Assembly: GCF_040545925.1 (NCBI RefSeq)
Contig: NZ_JBEPMX010000006.1
Span: 62,001-126,000, forward strand
Length of the DNA stretch: 64,000 nt
Direction: 5' to 3'
Source: Alkalibacillus flavidus
GTDB lineage: Bacteria > Bacillota > Bacilli > Bacillales > Alkalibacillaceae
Position numbers and translations under genes: made by a program
Shown here: positions 51,386-59,589 of the stretch, one piece after another
Numbering within the stretch: position 1 is the stretch's first letter
Layout: the number at the start of each line of letters is the position of its first letter
The notes under the pieces: generated by a model
The model's input: the letters and a program-made list of their open reading frames with translations, nothing else
What the model was told of the DNA's origin: nothing
The model's database searches: none

Positions 51386-51846
51386 CGATCATGCTTCGGC
51401 GTACGTCGGACGAGCAACCAGTCGCTCACATACACCATGATAAAAAAGAAAATCACGTGAGCGACAAACCAATCAAAAATCGCCATAATATCATCAACAG
51501 CTGGCGTCTCTGTTTTCGCAAGTATGGTTAACGGAAAATACGTTAAAAACGCGAAAAATGACAACAAGCCAGCGATCTCTACCCGACGATTCCAAAACGA
51601 TTCTCGCTTCGTCACGATATACAAATAAAACGTGACGATAATCGTCGCGACTAACACGTGAAGCGCGTATTCAAAGGCGGCAAAAAAATTATCCGGAATC
51701 GTCTCACTCGGTATATAAATAAAATCAATATTCAATAATAGCGTATATAAGGCCTTATCCGTAAAGGACTGAATCATAAATAAATACAAACTCATCGCTG
51801 TAGATGACAATAATCCTACAACGAGTGCAATCGATAAATATCGCAA
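51382..51846 (-). CDS. Four-helix membrane protein, 154 aa
   Basis: ATG at 51846. Four hydrophobic segments (about residues 3-25, 55-75, 85-110 and 122-145), with short loops. It ends DWLLVRRTPKHDR. No family is recognised with confidence. The 3' end overlaps that of the transaminase gene by 4 bp. No good AGGAGG site is seen (only GAGGCAA), so translation may be modest. Confidence 0.65.
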   Translation of the reverse strand: MRYLSIALVVGLLSSTAMSLYLFMIQSFTDKALYTLLLNIDFIYIPSETIPDNFFAAFEYALHVLVATIIVTFYLYIVTKRESFWNRRVEIAGLLSFFAFLTYFPLTILAKTETPAVDDIMAIFDWFVAHVIFFFIMVYVSDWLLVRRTPKHDR

Positions 51847-51947
51847 TAAAATTGCCTCGCTTTCATTATAGTTTTGTAGAGCTGTTACTTTTGCTAACGC
51901 TTAATTCGTGCTAATATAAAAGAGAGAAATTCAGGGAGGGATTGACA

Positions 51948-52211
51948 ATGGCTGTAATTGCAGAGCCTACACCGAATCCAAATGCGATGAAATTCACAGT
52001 TGATAACGTTATTTTTGAAGGTGACGACAGTATTTCAGTGATGCAAGGTGAAACGAGTGACTTCGACATTTTAAACAACCTTATGAATTTAGACGGTGTC
52101 GACAACGTATTTGGATATTATAATTTTATTACCGTTAATAAACAATTTGATGCCGACTGGGATACCTTATCACCAAAAGTCGAACAATTAATTGAGAGCT
52201 ACGGATACTAA
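51948..52211 (+). CDS. Nfu/NifU N-terminal-domain protein, 87 aa
   Basis: MAVIAEPTPNPNAMKFTVDN at 51948 follows AGGGAGGG; TTG two codons earlier overlaps the site. The whole protein corresponds to the Nfu N-terminal domain (PNPNAMKF signature near residue 9, LFNLDGVDNVFGYYNFITVNK-like middle). The cysteine-bearing NifU C-terminal domain is absent, so it cannot hold a cluster by that motif. Possibly a helper in iron-sulfur protein maturation. Own terminator. Confidence 0.85.
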   Translation: MAVIAEPTPNPNAMKFTVDNVIFEGDDSISVMQGETSDFDILNNLMNLDGVDNVFGYYNFITVNKQFDADWDTLSPKVEQLIESYGY

Positions 52212-52214
52212 ATC

Positions 52215-52251
52215 AGTTGGCTTAGTTGCATAAACTAAGCCAACTTTTTTT
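52215..52251 (+). terminator. Terminator shared by convergent genes
   Basis: AGTTGGCTTAGTT / AACTAAGCCAACT 13-bp stem with TTTTTTT on the plus side. Confidence 0.92.
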
Positions 52252-53185
52252 ATTCAATCGTCTCAAGCGTTTCAAAAAACTCGCGCGAAGGGTTACCCGA
52301 TTCATCCGTCTCAAACAAATATAGGGTTATCGCGCCATATTCAGGCATCTCCTCGATCGTCACATCCATACTAAATGATTGCCAACCGTCAACCTCTTCC
52401 AATTCCAACGTTTCATTCACTAACACGTAATGCCCGTCTTCCACATAGTACTGAAGTGTATCAGACTGAGCATTGACCTCACCTGAAATCGAATACGTGC
52501 CATCAGATCCTTCAACGTTAAAATGTCTCACGAAGCTGTCTGTCTCGCCTGTTGTTTGCTCATCACTCGCACCTGAATTCTCATTATCCTCAGATTCAAG
52601 TGGGTTCTCATCCGCTTCAACATTGGCACTTGTTAAATCAAACTGAACCGTTTGGCTAAGCGGAGTCCCGTCCAATTCCATGTCATTCACATGCGTCGGC
52701 ACCAATTCGATAGTCGCCTCATACGTCCCATCCGACACTTGACTCGCGCTTTCACTCACGAGCCACGTATCTGAGAACTCTACTGTTTCGCCCGCTTCAA
52801 TCGTCATCGTTTCAATAGCTTCTGTGAACATTTGGCTTGCCGAATAACGATAAACGCCTTCATTCGTTTCAGGGTTCGTCACGACGACTTCGAATTTTTG
52901 CCCAGACGAGAAGGTTAAATCCAGCGCCTCGTCCCCGTCATTTGATAAGGCCATTTCAAACTTAACACGTCCACCATCAACTGACGCACTCGCATCAAAC
53001 GTCAATTGGTCTAACAACGCGTCGATATCAGCGTCACTACCGTCTTGCTCTTCTTCAGACGGTTCCTGATGATCCTCATTAGCCCCGGACGTATCATCAC
53101 CTTGCGATGCCTCATTTCCACCATTACACGCAGCTAACATTAGAAACAATCCAAGCATCACCCATGTCACCATCCATTTTGTCAT
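52250..53185 (-). CDS. Lipoprotein with BsuPI proteinase-inhibitor domain
   Basis: A 311-residue lipoprotein (lipobox MLAAC near residue 20). MTKWMVTWVMLGLFL at 53185 follows GAGGTG. After an acidic linker, a BsuPI-type beta domain occupies about residues 60-165 (ALSNDGDEALDLTFSSGQKFEVVV, then SDTWLVSE). A second beta domain of about 90 residues (DSFVRHFNVEGSDGTYSISGEVNAQ) ends the protein; it resembles cell-surface GerMN/immunoglobulin-like spore-former modules, but I cannot name it. Likely extracellular; inhibitor activity is unproven. Confidence 0.8.
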   Translation of the reverse strand: MTKWMVTWVMLGLFLMLAACNGGNEASQGDDTSGANEDHQEPSEEEQDGSDADIDALLDQLTFDASASVDGGRVKFEMALSNDGDEALDLTFSSGQKFEVVVTNPETNEGVYRYSASQMFTEAIETMTIEAGETVEFSDTWLVSESASQVSDGTYEATIELVPTHVNDMELDGTPLSQTVQFDLTSANVEADENPLESEDNENSGASDEQTTGETDSFVRHFNVEGSDGTYSISGEVNAQSDTLQYYVEDGHYVLVNETLELEEVDGWQSFSMDVTIEEMPEYGAITLYLFETDESGNPSREFFETLETIE

Positions 53186-53238
53186 TGCTGTCACCTCATG
53201 TTCTTTTTAAAGATCAGACGCTCACATGATAGCTCATG

Positions 53239-54093
53239 TTACACTTTTTCATCTTCGCGTCTAAAGAAACCGAAAATACCAGTCGTCTGTACAATATTCG
53301 TAAACGAGTTCGGATCCGCTTCACGCACGATATTTTCTAAGTCATATAATTCATAGCGCGTGACAACAATCATGAGCATCTCGCGGTCTTCATCCGTAAA
53401 CGCTCCTCGCGCTGGCAAACGCGTAATCCCGCGCACCATATTGGCATGAATCGCTTTTGTCACTTCTTGTCCCTTCGCTGTTACAATCATCGCCGTTAAT
53501 TTCTCGTGACGTGTATGAATCGCATCAATCACACGTGTTGTCACATAAAGCGTCACAAGCGTATACAACGCCTTCTCAGGGTCATACACCATACCCGCTA
53601 ACACAATGATCGCCCCGTTTAACGTTAAAAAGTAAATCCCAATCGGACGATCCTTCATTCGGGAGAGCACCATCGCGACGATATCCATACCGCCAGTCGA
53701 CGCACCCCATTTCAACGTGATACCAACACCAAAACCGCCAAAGATACCACCAAAAACGGCATTTAGTAAAATATTATCCGATAATCCTTGAATCGGAATC
53801 GTTTCTAAAAAGATTGTCATAAAAATAACTGACAAAATACTATAAATCGTAAAACCACGACCGACTTTAATCCAGCCTAAAATCGCAACCGGAATATTGA
53901 GTAAGAATAAGAGGACACCTGTACTAATATCAATGTCGAAAAAATCCGTTGCAATACTTGCGGAAATTTGAGCGACACCTGTAAAGCCACTGGCGAATAC
54001 GTTCGCTTGTTCTAAGAAAAAGTTTAGTGAAATGGCATTAAAAATCGCGCCAATAATCACAATAATGAATCGTTTTGCTTCAAATATAAACAT
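53239..54093 (-). CDS. YitT family membrane protein (DUF161/DUF2179)
   Basis: A 284-residue protein with five or six helices in residues 5-180, including the family motif FGVGITLKWGASTGGMDIVAMVLSR near 125. A cytosolic DUF2179 domain follows (AMIVTAKGQEVTKAIHANMVRGITRLPARGAFTDEDREML). Function unknown; members are widespread in Firmicutes. AGGAGG precedes the ATG. Confidence 0.92.
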   Translation of the reverse strand: MFIFEAKRFIIVIIGAIFNAISLNFFLEQANVFASGFTGVAQISASIATDFFDIDISTGVLLFLLNIPVAILGWIKVGRGFTIYSILSVIFMTIFLETIPIQGLSDNILLNAVFGGIFGGFGVGITLKWGASTGGMDIVAMVLSRMKDRPIGIYFLTLNGAIIVLAGMVYDPEKALYTLVTLYVTTRVIDAIHTRHEKLTAMIVTAKGQEVTKAIHANMVRGITRLPARGAFTDEDREMLMIVVTRYELYDLENIVREADPNSFTNIVQTTGIFGFFRREDEKV

Positions 54094-54183
54094 AATAGCC
54101 TCCTGACTGACATTGACGTTTGCTCGCCGTCCTATTAAACTTAAATATAATAATGATCGTTTAGTTGAACGAGGAGGAAACCT

Positions 54184-55047
54184 ATGAGTATGAAATTAAT
54201 TGTTGATTCAGGTTCCGATCTACCCCAAAACATTTTAGAGGAATACGATATTGACCTCGTCTCGCTGACTGTACATCTTGATGGACAAGATTACTATGAC
54301 CGAGACACGATTAGCTCTCAAGATGTCTATAACGCGATGCGTAGCGGTTCAGCACCTAAGACAGCGCAAGTGACACCAGATGCATTTTATGAACGATTTA
54401 AAACTTACACCGACGAAGGACGCCCGGTTATTTATTTAGCGTTTTCATCTGAATTGTCCGGAACATTTCAAAGCGCCATGATTGCCAAACAGCAGATCGA
54501 TGACCAAAACCCCGATGCCGAAATTTACGTCATTGATACGAGAGCCGCTTCGATGGGACATGGCTTAATTGCGTACTATACTGCGAAAGCCATTGCTGAT
54601 GGACAAAGTGTACAAGACGTGTTAGATACTGCACATTATTATGTAAATCACATCGTTCATATCTTTACCGTTGATGATTTAGAATATTTACAACGCGGTG
54701 GACGGGTCAGTAAAGCACAAGCGTTTGTCGGTGGGATGTTAAAAATTAAACCGCTTCTCCACGTTGAAGACGGGAAACTCGTGCCACTAGAAAAAATTCG
54801 TGGCGCCAAAAAAGTCATCGGTCGCATGGCTGATGTCGTGCAAGAGCGCGGACAACATTTCCATGATCAAACGATCGCCATCACACATGGTGACGATGAA
54901 AAACGCGCCCAAGAACTGGCAAACCAAATCCGCGATAAATACCAACCGAAAGAAATTATTATTTATCCGATCGGCTCAGCAATCGGAGCACACGCAGGAC
55001 CAGGCACCATCGCACTCTTCTTTTTAGATGACGCGCCCAAGAGTTAA
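54184..55047 (+). CDS. DegV family fatty-acid-binding protein
   Basis: A 287-residue protein of the DegV/FakB fold. SGSDLPQNILEEYDIDLVSLTVHLDG near residue 10, SGSAPKTAQVTPDAF near 55, and LSGTFQSAMIA near 92 form the fatty acid site. IRGAKKVIGRM near 200 and GPGTIALFFL near 276 are typical. FakB proteins present fatty acids to FakA kinase; whether this one does is not known. GAGGAGG precedes the ATG. Confidence 0.9.
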   Translation: MSMKLIVDSGSDLPQNILEEYDIDLVSLTVHLDGQDYYDRDTISSQDVYNAMRSGSAPKTAQVTPDAFYERFKTYTDEGRPVIYLAFSSELSGTFQSAMIAKQQIDDQNPDAEIYVIDTRAASMGHGLIAYYTAKAIADGQSVQDVLDTAHYYVNHIVHIFTVDDLEYLQRGGRVSKAQAFVGGMLKIKPLLHVEDGKLVPLEKIRGAKKVIGRMADVVQERGQHFHDQTIAITHGDDEKRAQELANQIRDKYQPKEIIIYPIGSAIGAHAGPGTIALFFLDDAPKS

Positions 55048-55065
55048 TGGAGATAGTTATGTCAT

Positions 55066-55112
55066 ACCCGTTTTCGACGGTCGTTAACCGTCCGAATCGG
55101 GTATTTATTTTT
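55066..55112 (+). terminator. Terminator of degV
   Basis: ACCCGTTTTCGACGG pairs imperfectly with CCGTCCGAATCGGGT, then ATTTATTTTTA. Confidence 0.7.
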
Positions 55113-55145
55113 ATCTTAACACGCTTAACCCACACTTGCACATCT

Positions 55146-55244
55146 ACTTTTTAAATAACTCGCTCTAGTTTTGAAATAAGTCGCCATATTTTTGAGATAA
55201 CTCTAGCTAGTTATGAGATAAATATAGCGAATTATCTCATAAAT
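55146..55244. repeat. Family B 21-bp phased array, 5 units (array B8)
   Basis: Units at 55146, 55167, 55188, 55209 and 55230, exactly 21 bp apart, such as AGTTTTGAAATAAGT and AGTTATGAGATAAAT. It lies between convergent genes, 13 bp from the amylase-like gene terminator. It is the only B array among the A arrays of the right half of the window. Confidence 0.92.
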
Positions 55245-55256
55245 CGGGCGAAAGGC

Positions 55257-55290
55257 AAAAAAATAACCTTCCTTAATCAAGGAAGGTTAA
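55257..55290 (-). terminator. Terminator of the amylase-like gene
   Basis: AACCTTCCT / AGGAAGGTT stem with TTTTTTT on the minus strand; it overlaps the stop codon. Confidence 0.9.
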
Positions 55291-56711
55291 GCTTTCCGAC
55301 GTTCTTTCGCATTTTTCATGTAAATAACAATCGCAAACACGACGAACAGTCCCATTACACCACCGAAAATCGACACGAGCAACCAATTGACGCCTTGGCT
55401 CGCTTGTACGTTATACACATTCGTCGATTCACGTTCTAAACTAACCGTATAGGTTCCATCATCGTTTTCACGAACTAAGTCATTCAAAATCAAACCACGC
55501 AGTTCCAGCCCACTATCTAAATGATCTAAATCTGCTTTTCGAAACTCAGCGCTATTATTAATCGTCACGATCACTCGGTCATCGTCTAACACGCGTTCAA
55601 ACACGAGGAAATTATCATCTTGGTGTAAAACATTCATTTCACCATCGCGGACCGCCGCGAAGTTCTCATTAATATTCGCCAATTTTTCAATATGCTTCGT
55701 CACTTGATCGTCACCAGCTAAGAAATTCATCATATCATGCGTCGAGCCGTCTTCAATCTGGCCCGTCGCTGTATGCTCAGCGCCTTGATACAACCACGGC
55801 TCATTCGGCGTCATATACAAATAAGTCAGCGCCATCTTCCAACGCGTAATCGGATGAAGGCCACTTTCTTCCATCGCATTCGTAAATCGGTCTGTCGAAT
55901 AGGAATCCATATAATGCACAACATCTTCACGACTACGAAGTGGATCATCTAACAATAACGACATATCCGTATTAATATCATAAAAATAATCTTTTGCATC
56001 ATCGTCAAAATCACGATTCACAATGCGATCCATGCCAGCATTCATCAACCCATCTGCATCATCTGCCGACAATTCACCTGCTTCACCGATCCAAAATAAA
56101 TCATCACTCGCACCAGTCACCGTCTCTAAAAACGATGTCGGCACATCCGCAACATCCTCTACATAAAAACCATCCACATTAAACTCAGACTGCCACGTCG
56201 TCACTAATTCGGAAAAATAATCCGCTGCTGAACCGCTTGTCAAATCAAGCTCGCCATCATCACTAACCCAATCTTCACTCATGAGCGGACTCGAGTCACT
56301 CACCGCATCCAATGGTAGATGAACGATAACATTCAGCCCTTCATCATGAAACGCTTCAACAGTATCTGACACATCTTCACGCGTGCCAAACGTCGCCTGA
56401 ATTTGCTCGTAATTTAATACCGGCGCCCCCGTATAATTATGACTCGCAAAGAGTGGCGAGACGACGACATCCGTGATCCCTAAATCAACAAAATGATCGA
56501 CTCGCTCCTGCAATCCACGCAAGTCACCACCATGAAACGCGTCCGGATCATCGCGGTCGACACCCTCTTCAGTCACTTCAGTTGAGTTTTGAAAACGGTC
56601 AACTAACACATAATAATATTGCCGGCGCTCGTCCTCATCAGCCTGTCCAACTATCGGAAAAATACTTAACATGACGATGACGAACACAGCACTTGTGATC
56701 AGTCGTTTCAT
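55287..56711 (-). CDS. Membrane-anchored alpha-amylase-family protein with altered catalytic residues
   Basis: A 474-residue GH13-like protein: signal peptide (residues 1-24), catalytic-type barrel and C-terminal helix (about 443-467) with a basic tail. YYYVLVDRFQN, FHGGDLRGLQER and GITDVVVSPLF match GH13. Region II reads GFYVEDVAD (181-189), so the usual Arg is Tyr and the nucleophile Asp aligns with Glu185. The acid/base Glu is kept (WIGE, 210). Region IV reads MDSYSTDRF instead of the usual NHD pattern. It may be non-catalytic or act differently. Own terminator. Confidence 0.85.
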   Translation of the reverse strand: MKRLITSAVFVIVMLSIFPIVGQADEDERRQYYYVLVDRFQNSTEVTEEGVDRDDPDAFHGGDLRGLQERVDHFVDLGITDVVVSPLFASHNYTGAPVLNYEQIQATFGTREDVSDTVEAFHDEGLNVIVHLPLDAVSDSSPLMSEDWVSDDGELDLTSGSAADYFSELVTTWQSEFNVDGFYVEDVADVPTSFLETVTGASDDLFWIGEAGELSADDADGLMNAGMDRIVNRDFDDDAKDYFYDINTDMSLLLDDPLRSREDVVHYMDSYSTDRFTNAMEESGLHPITRWKMALTYLYMTPNEPWLYQGAEHTATGQIEDGSTHDMMNFLAGDDQVTKHIEKLANINENFAAVRDGEMNVLHQDDNFLVFERVLDDDRVIVTINNSAEFRKADLDHLDSGLELRGLILNDLVRENDDGTYTVSLERESTNVYNVQASQGVNWLLVSIFGGVMGLFVVFAIVIYMKNAKERRKA

Positions 56712-56749
56712 CGTTGCTCCCTCTCTTCAATCAAAAATTACCTCACATA

Positions 56750-56774
56750 AGAAAAGCCCCAAAACGGGACTTTG
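56750..56774 (-). terminator. Terminator of the yisL-like gene
   Basis: AAAGTCCC / GGGGCTTT stem on the minus strand with TTTTC; one mismatch. Confidence 0.65.
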
Positions 56775-56776
56775 TC

Positions 56777-57169
56777 TTACGGTAAAAATCCGAATGGCAG
56801 TCGTGCAAACCCTAAAACTAATACAAGAATAAGGGCCACGACTAATTGTAACCAACCGGAAAATTCTTTTTTGCCTTTCTTCGCTTTCGCTAACGTCATC
56901 TCAATTGCGGCAATCACCCAAATACCAGCGACCATTTTAATAATGTATTCGCTAAACTGCGTATCTTCTACATTCATTCCATAATGATTGAAAAATAAAT
57001 CCGCACCCGTTGCGATAATCAGTAAATAAAAGACGCGTAAAACCATTTGTGTGATTTTAATCGGCTTCTCCGCTTTACCTTGTTTAATCATTGTGTAAGC
57101 GACGAAGAATAGAATTAATCCAACGCTCCATGAAACAATATGTATAAGTGCCATTTGTGTTGCGTCCAT
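56777..57169 (-). CDS. yisL: DUF1516 membrane protein (YisL)
   Basis: A 130-residue protein with four helices. MDATQMALIHIVSWSVGLILFF at 57169 follows AAGGAGG; the longer frame upstream has no site. TQMVLRVFYLLIIATGADLF near residue 45 and the basic KAKKGKKE loop near 100 are typical of YisL. Function unknown. Confidence 0.9.
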   Translation of the reverse strand: MDATQMALIHIVSWSVGLILFFVAYTMIKQGKAEKPIKITQMVLRVFYLLIIATGADLFFNHYGMNVEDTQFSEYIIKMVAGIWVIAAIEMTLAKAKKGKKEFSGWLQLVVALILVLVLGFARLPFGFLP

Positions 57170-57244
57170 CACATATACCTCCTTCATAATCTGTTTCCAT
57201 CTTATCATGATTTGAAATTTATGGCGATAATTTTGTTGACAACT

Positions 57245-57273
57245 TTGAAACAATCACAGCAAACAGGTATAAT
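57245..57273 (+). promoter_or_regulatory. Sigma-A promoter candidate of rocD
   Basis: TTGAAA, 17-bp spacer, TATAAT; the start codon is 73 bp downstream. Confidence 0.65.
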
Positions 57274-57297
57274 AACAGTTAGTGTAAGCCTTATCAT

Positions 57298-57329
57298 ATC
57301 CGCGGAGACGAACATCTCCCGCGTTATTT
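57298..57329 (+). promoter_or_regulatory. Leader hairpin of rocD
   Basis: CCGCGGAGA and TCTCCCGCG form a stem with a 6-nt loop and a bulge, followed by TTATTTTTC. It lies between the promoter and the ribosome site and could act as an attenuator; no antiterminator is recognised. Confidence 0.5.
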
Positions 57330-57345
57330 TTCTAGGAGGGATTTC

Positions 57346-58536
57346 ATGACACGAAGCAGTGAAGAGATTATTCAACAAACCGACCATTTCGGAGCAAACA
57401 ACTACAAGCCACTCCCGATCGTCGTATCGAAAGCAGAAGGGATTTGGGTGGAAGACCCAGAAGGTAATCGTTACCTTGATATGTTAAGTGCCTACTCAGC
57501 GGTTAACCAAGGCCACCGCCACCCGAAAATCATTCAGGCGTTAAAAGATCAAGCCGACCGCGTTACATTAACATCGCGCGCATTCCATAACGACCAACTC
57601 GGCCCTTGGTACGAAAAGATTTGTAAACTAACCAACAAAGACATGGCGCTTCCGATGAACACAGGCGCAGAAGCTGTGGAAACGGCCATTAAAGCGATGC
57701 GTCGCTGGGCATATGATGTGAAAGGCGTTGAAGAAGATAAAGCCGAAATCATCGCCTGCGTCGGCAACTTCCACGGCCGTACGATGTCAGCTGTATCACT
57801 ATCATCTGAAGCTGACAACCAGCGCGGATTCGGCCCACTCATGCCAGGCATCAAGCTTGTCCCTTATGGTGATACGGATGCTTTACGCGAGGCCATTACA
57901 GAAAACACAGCCGGCTTTTTACTCGAACCGATCCAAGGTGAAGCAGGCATCATCATGCCACCAGAAGGTTTCCTAAAAGAAGCTTACGACATTTGCCACG
58001 ACAACAACGTCTTATTTGTTGCGGACGAAATCCAAGCAGGCCTAGCCCGTACTGGTAAAATGTTCGCGTGTGACTGGGAAGATGTCGAACCAGACATTCT
58101 CATTCTCGGTAAAGCATTAGGCGGCGGCGTATTCCCGATTTCATGCGTTGTGGCGAACGAAGATATTTTAGGCGTATTCAACCCAGGCTCACACGGCTCA
58201 ACATTCGGCGGTAACCCACTCGCAAGCGCCGTATCTGTCGCATCGCTTGACGTATTAGAAGAAGAAAAACTTGCCGAACGCTCACTCGAACTCGGCCAAT
58301 ACATGCTAGACGAGCTACGTTCAATCGATAACCCGATTATCAAAGAAGTCCGCGGTAAAGGGCTATTCATCGGCGTCGAACTAAACGAACCCGCTCGCAA
58401 ATACTGTGAACAGCTCAAAGAAAAAGGCTTATTATGTAAAGAAACGCACGACAATGTCATCCGATTCGCCCCACCTCTCATTATCGAGAAAGACGACCTA
58501 CGCTGGGCGATCGACAAAATCAAAGAAGTTTTATAA
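57346..58536 (+). CDS. rocD: Ornithine--oxo-acid aminotransferase
   Basis: A 396-residue class III PLP transaminase. PLP lysine lies in ILGKALGGGVFPIS near residue 255; the Asp that holds the pyridine ring is in LFVADEIQAGLARTG near 226. GNFHGRTMSAVSLSS near 140 and MNTGAEAVETAIKAMRRWAYDVKG are typical of ornithine aminotransferase. It converts ornithine to glutamate semialdehyde. CTAGGAGGG precedes the ATG. Single gene with leader hairpin and terminator. Confidence 0.94.
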   Translation: MTRSSEEIIQQTDHFGANNYKPLPIVVSKAEGIWVEDPEGNRYLDMLSAYSAVNQGHRHPKIIQALKDQADRVTLTSRAFHNDQLGPWYEKICKLTNKDMALPMNTGAEAVETAIKAMRRWAYDVKGVEEDKAEIIACVGNFHGRTMSAVSLSSEADNQRGFGPLMPGIKLVPYGDTDALREAITENTAGFLLEPIQGEAGIIMPPEGFLKEAYDICHDNNVLFVADEIQAGLARTGKMFACDWEDVEPDILILGKALGGGVFPISCVVANEDILGVFNPGSHGSTFGGNPLASAVSVASLDVLEEEKLAERSLELGQYMLDELRSIDNPIIKEVRGKGLFIGVELNEPARKYCEQLKEKGLLCKETHDNVIRFAPPLIIEKDDLRWAIDKIKEVL

Positions 58537-58543
58537 TCATGAG

Positions 58544-58581
58544 AAAAACTCAATGCCAAACAGTCGGCATTGAGTTTTTTA
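58544..58581 (+). terminator. Terminator of rocD
   Basis: AAAACTCAATGCC / GGCATTGAGTTTT stem, then TT. Confidence 0.92.
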
Positions 58582-58599
58582 TCGTCCAAAATCACATTT

Positions 58600-58712
58600 C
58601 ACCGTATTTTGGCTAGATTTCGCCGTATATTGTCGCAAAATCGCCGTATACGAACGCTTTTTCGCCGTATCCTTTTGAAATTTCGCCGTATCAACGCAAA
58701 ATTTCGCCGTAT
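58600..58712 (+). repeat. Family A 21-bp phased array, 6 units (array A5)
   Basis: Cores at 58600 (CACCGTAT), 58621, 58642, 58663, 58684 and 58705, all exactly 21 bp apart. It lies 19 bp beyond the rocD terminator, between convergent genes. Confidence 0.95.
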
Positions 58713-58737
58713 CCCCCCTCAATCCACCTTCTAAAAA

Positions 58738-58768
58738 ACAAAAAACTCGCTTCCATAGAAACGAGTTA
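58738..58768 (-). terminator. Terminator of the iron-uptake operon
   Basis: AACTCGTTTC / GAAGCGAGTT stem on the minus strand followed by TTTTTTG. Confidence 0.85.
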
Positions 58769-58773
58769 GTCCA

Positions 58774-59589
58774 TTACGTTGAGTAACTATTCGATTGTTG
58801 CCGCATCGTTTCGCGTGTTGCTCGGCATGCTTCCTTATTGACTTCTAATTTCGGACAGCCTTTGCAATACTTGCCTTCACTCGACGCTTCGTAATTAAAA
58901 CAACACGTCGTACGCACGCGGCGAAAGGTTTGCTCGGGTTCAATATAATGATAGCCATTGTAAAAACGTTTAATCGGGTTAAATCGTTCGCCAAACACGT
59001 CTGGCGATAACTGGTGAATTAACACATTAAAATCATCATGGAATTGATTCACGGTCGCTTCATCATGATGCCAATTGACAACCGTTTCATACATCCAATA
59101 CACATAAACCATGACGTTTTCCCACAAAATCGGTCGCGGCACGTTCGACACATTCGACACTGCCTGAACTAACGAAGCTAACTGCCGGAATAACTGATCA
59201 AAAAACGGCTCGCGACTAGCGGCTAAATCCTCTGCACAATCATAACCAACATCGTCAGCCACATATAGTTCCGGGAGCCACAGCTCGCCATTCATTTTCG
59301 AAACGAGAGCGACACGTGACCAATCAAGCGGCATCGCCACCCGCTCAGTCGAAAAAGAATACAAAGCTGGCACAATCAGCAAATAGCCGAGACGCTTCAT
59401 CAGTTGCGAGCCAACGACAAAGTCGCGATCTGTCGCAAAACTCGGCTTAATCTCCGCGATTACATCCGAAAGATACGCTTCGTCTAGCAAATCATTCACA
59501 ACATGTTGGCCGTCAACCGGCTCTGTCACGACACGAAAATGGTCGCGTAAAAACGCTAGATCAATTGGCTTGAACTTGTTGTGTGGCAT
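58774..59589 (-). CDS. FhuF-like ferric-siderophore reductase
   Basis: A 271-residue protein. The C-terminus has RTTCCFNYEASSEGKYCKGCP, matching the FhuF [2Fe-2S] motif CC-x10-C-x2-C near residue 235. The N-terminal part has the weakly conserved helical FhuF fold. FhuF proteins release iron from siderophores in the cytosol. MPHNKFKPIDL at 59589 follows AAAGGTG. It overlaps the end of the ATPase gene, so it is the last gene of the uptake operon, which fits this role. Confidence 0.85.
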   Translation of the reverse strand: MPHNKFKPIDLAFLRDHFRVVTEPVDGQHVVNDLLDEAYLSDVIAEIKPSFATDRDFVVGSQLMKRLGYLLIVPALYSFSTERVAMPLDWSRVALVSKMNGELWLPELYVADDVGYDCAEDLAASREPFFDQLFRQLASLVQAVSNVSNVPRPILWENVMVYVYWMYETVVNWHHDEATVNQFHDDFNVLIHQLSPDVFGERFNPIKRFYNGYHYIEPEQTFRRVRTTCCFNYEASSEGKYCKGCPKLEVNKEACRATRETMRQQSNSYST

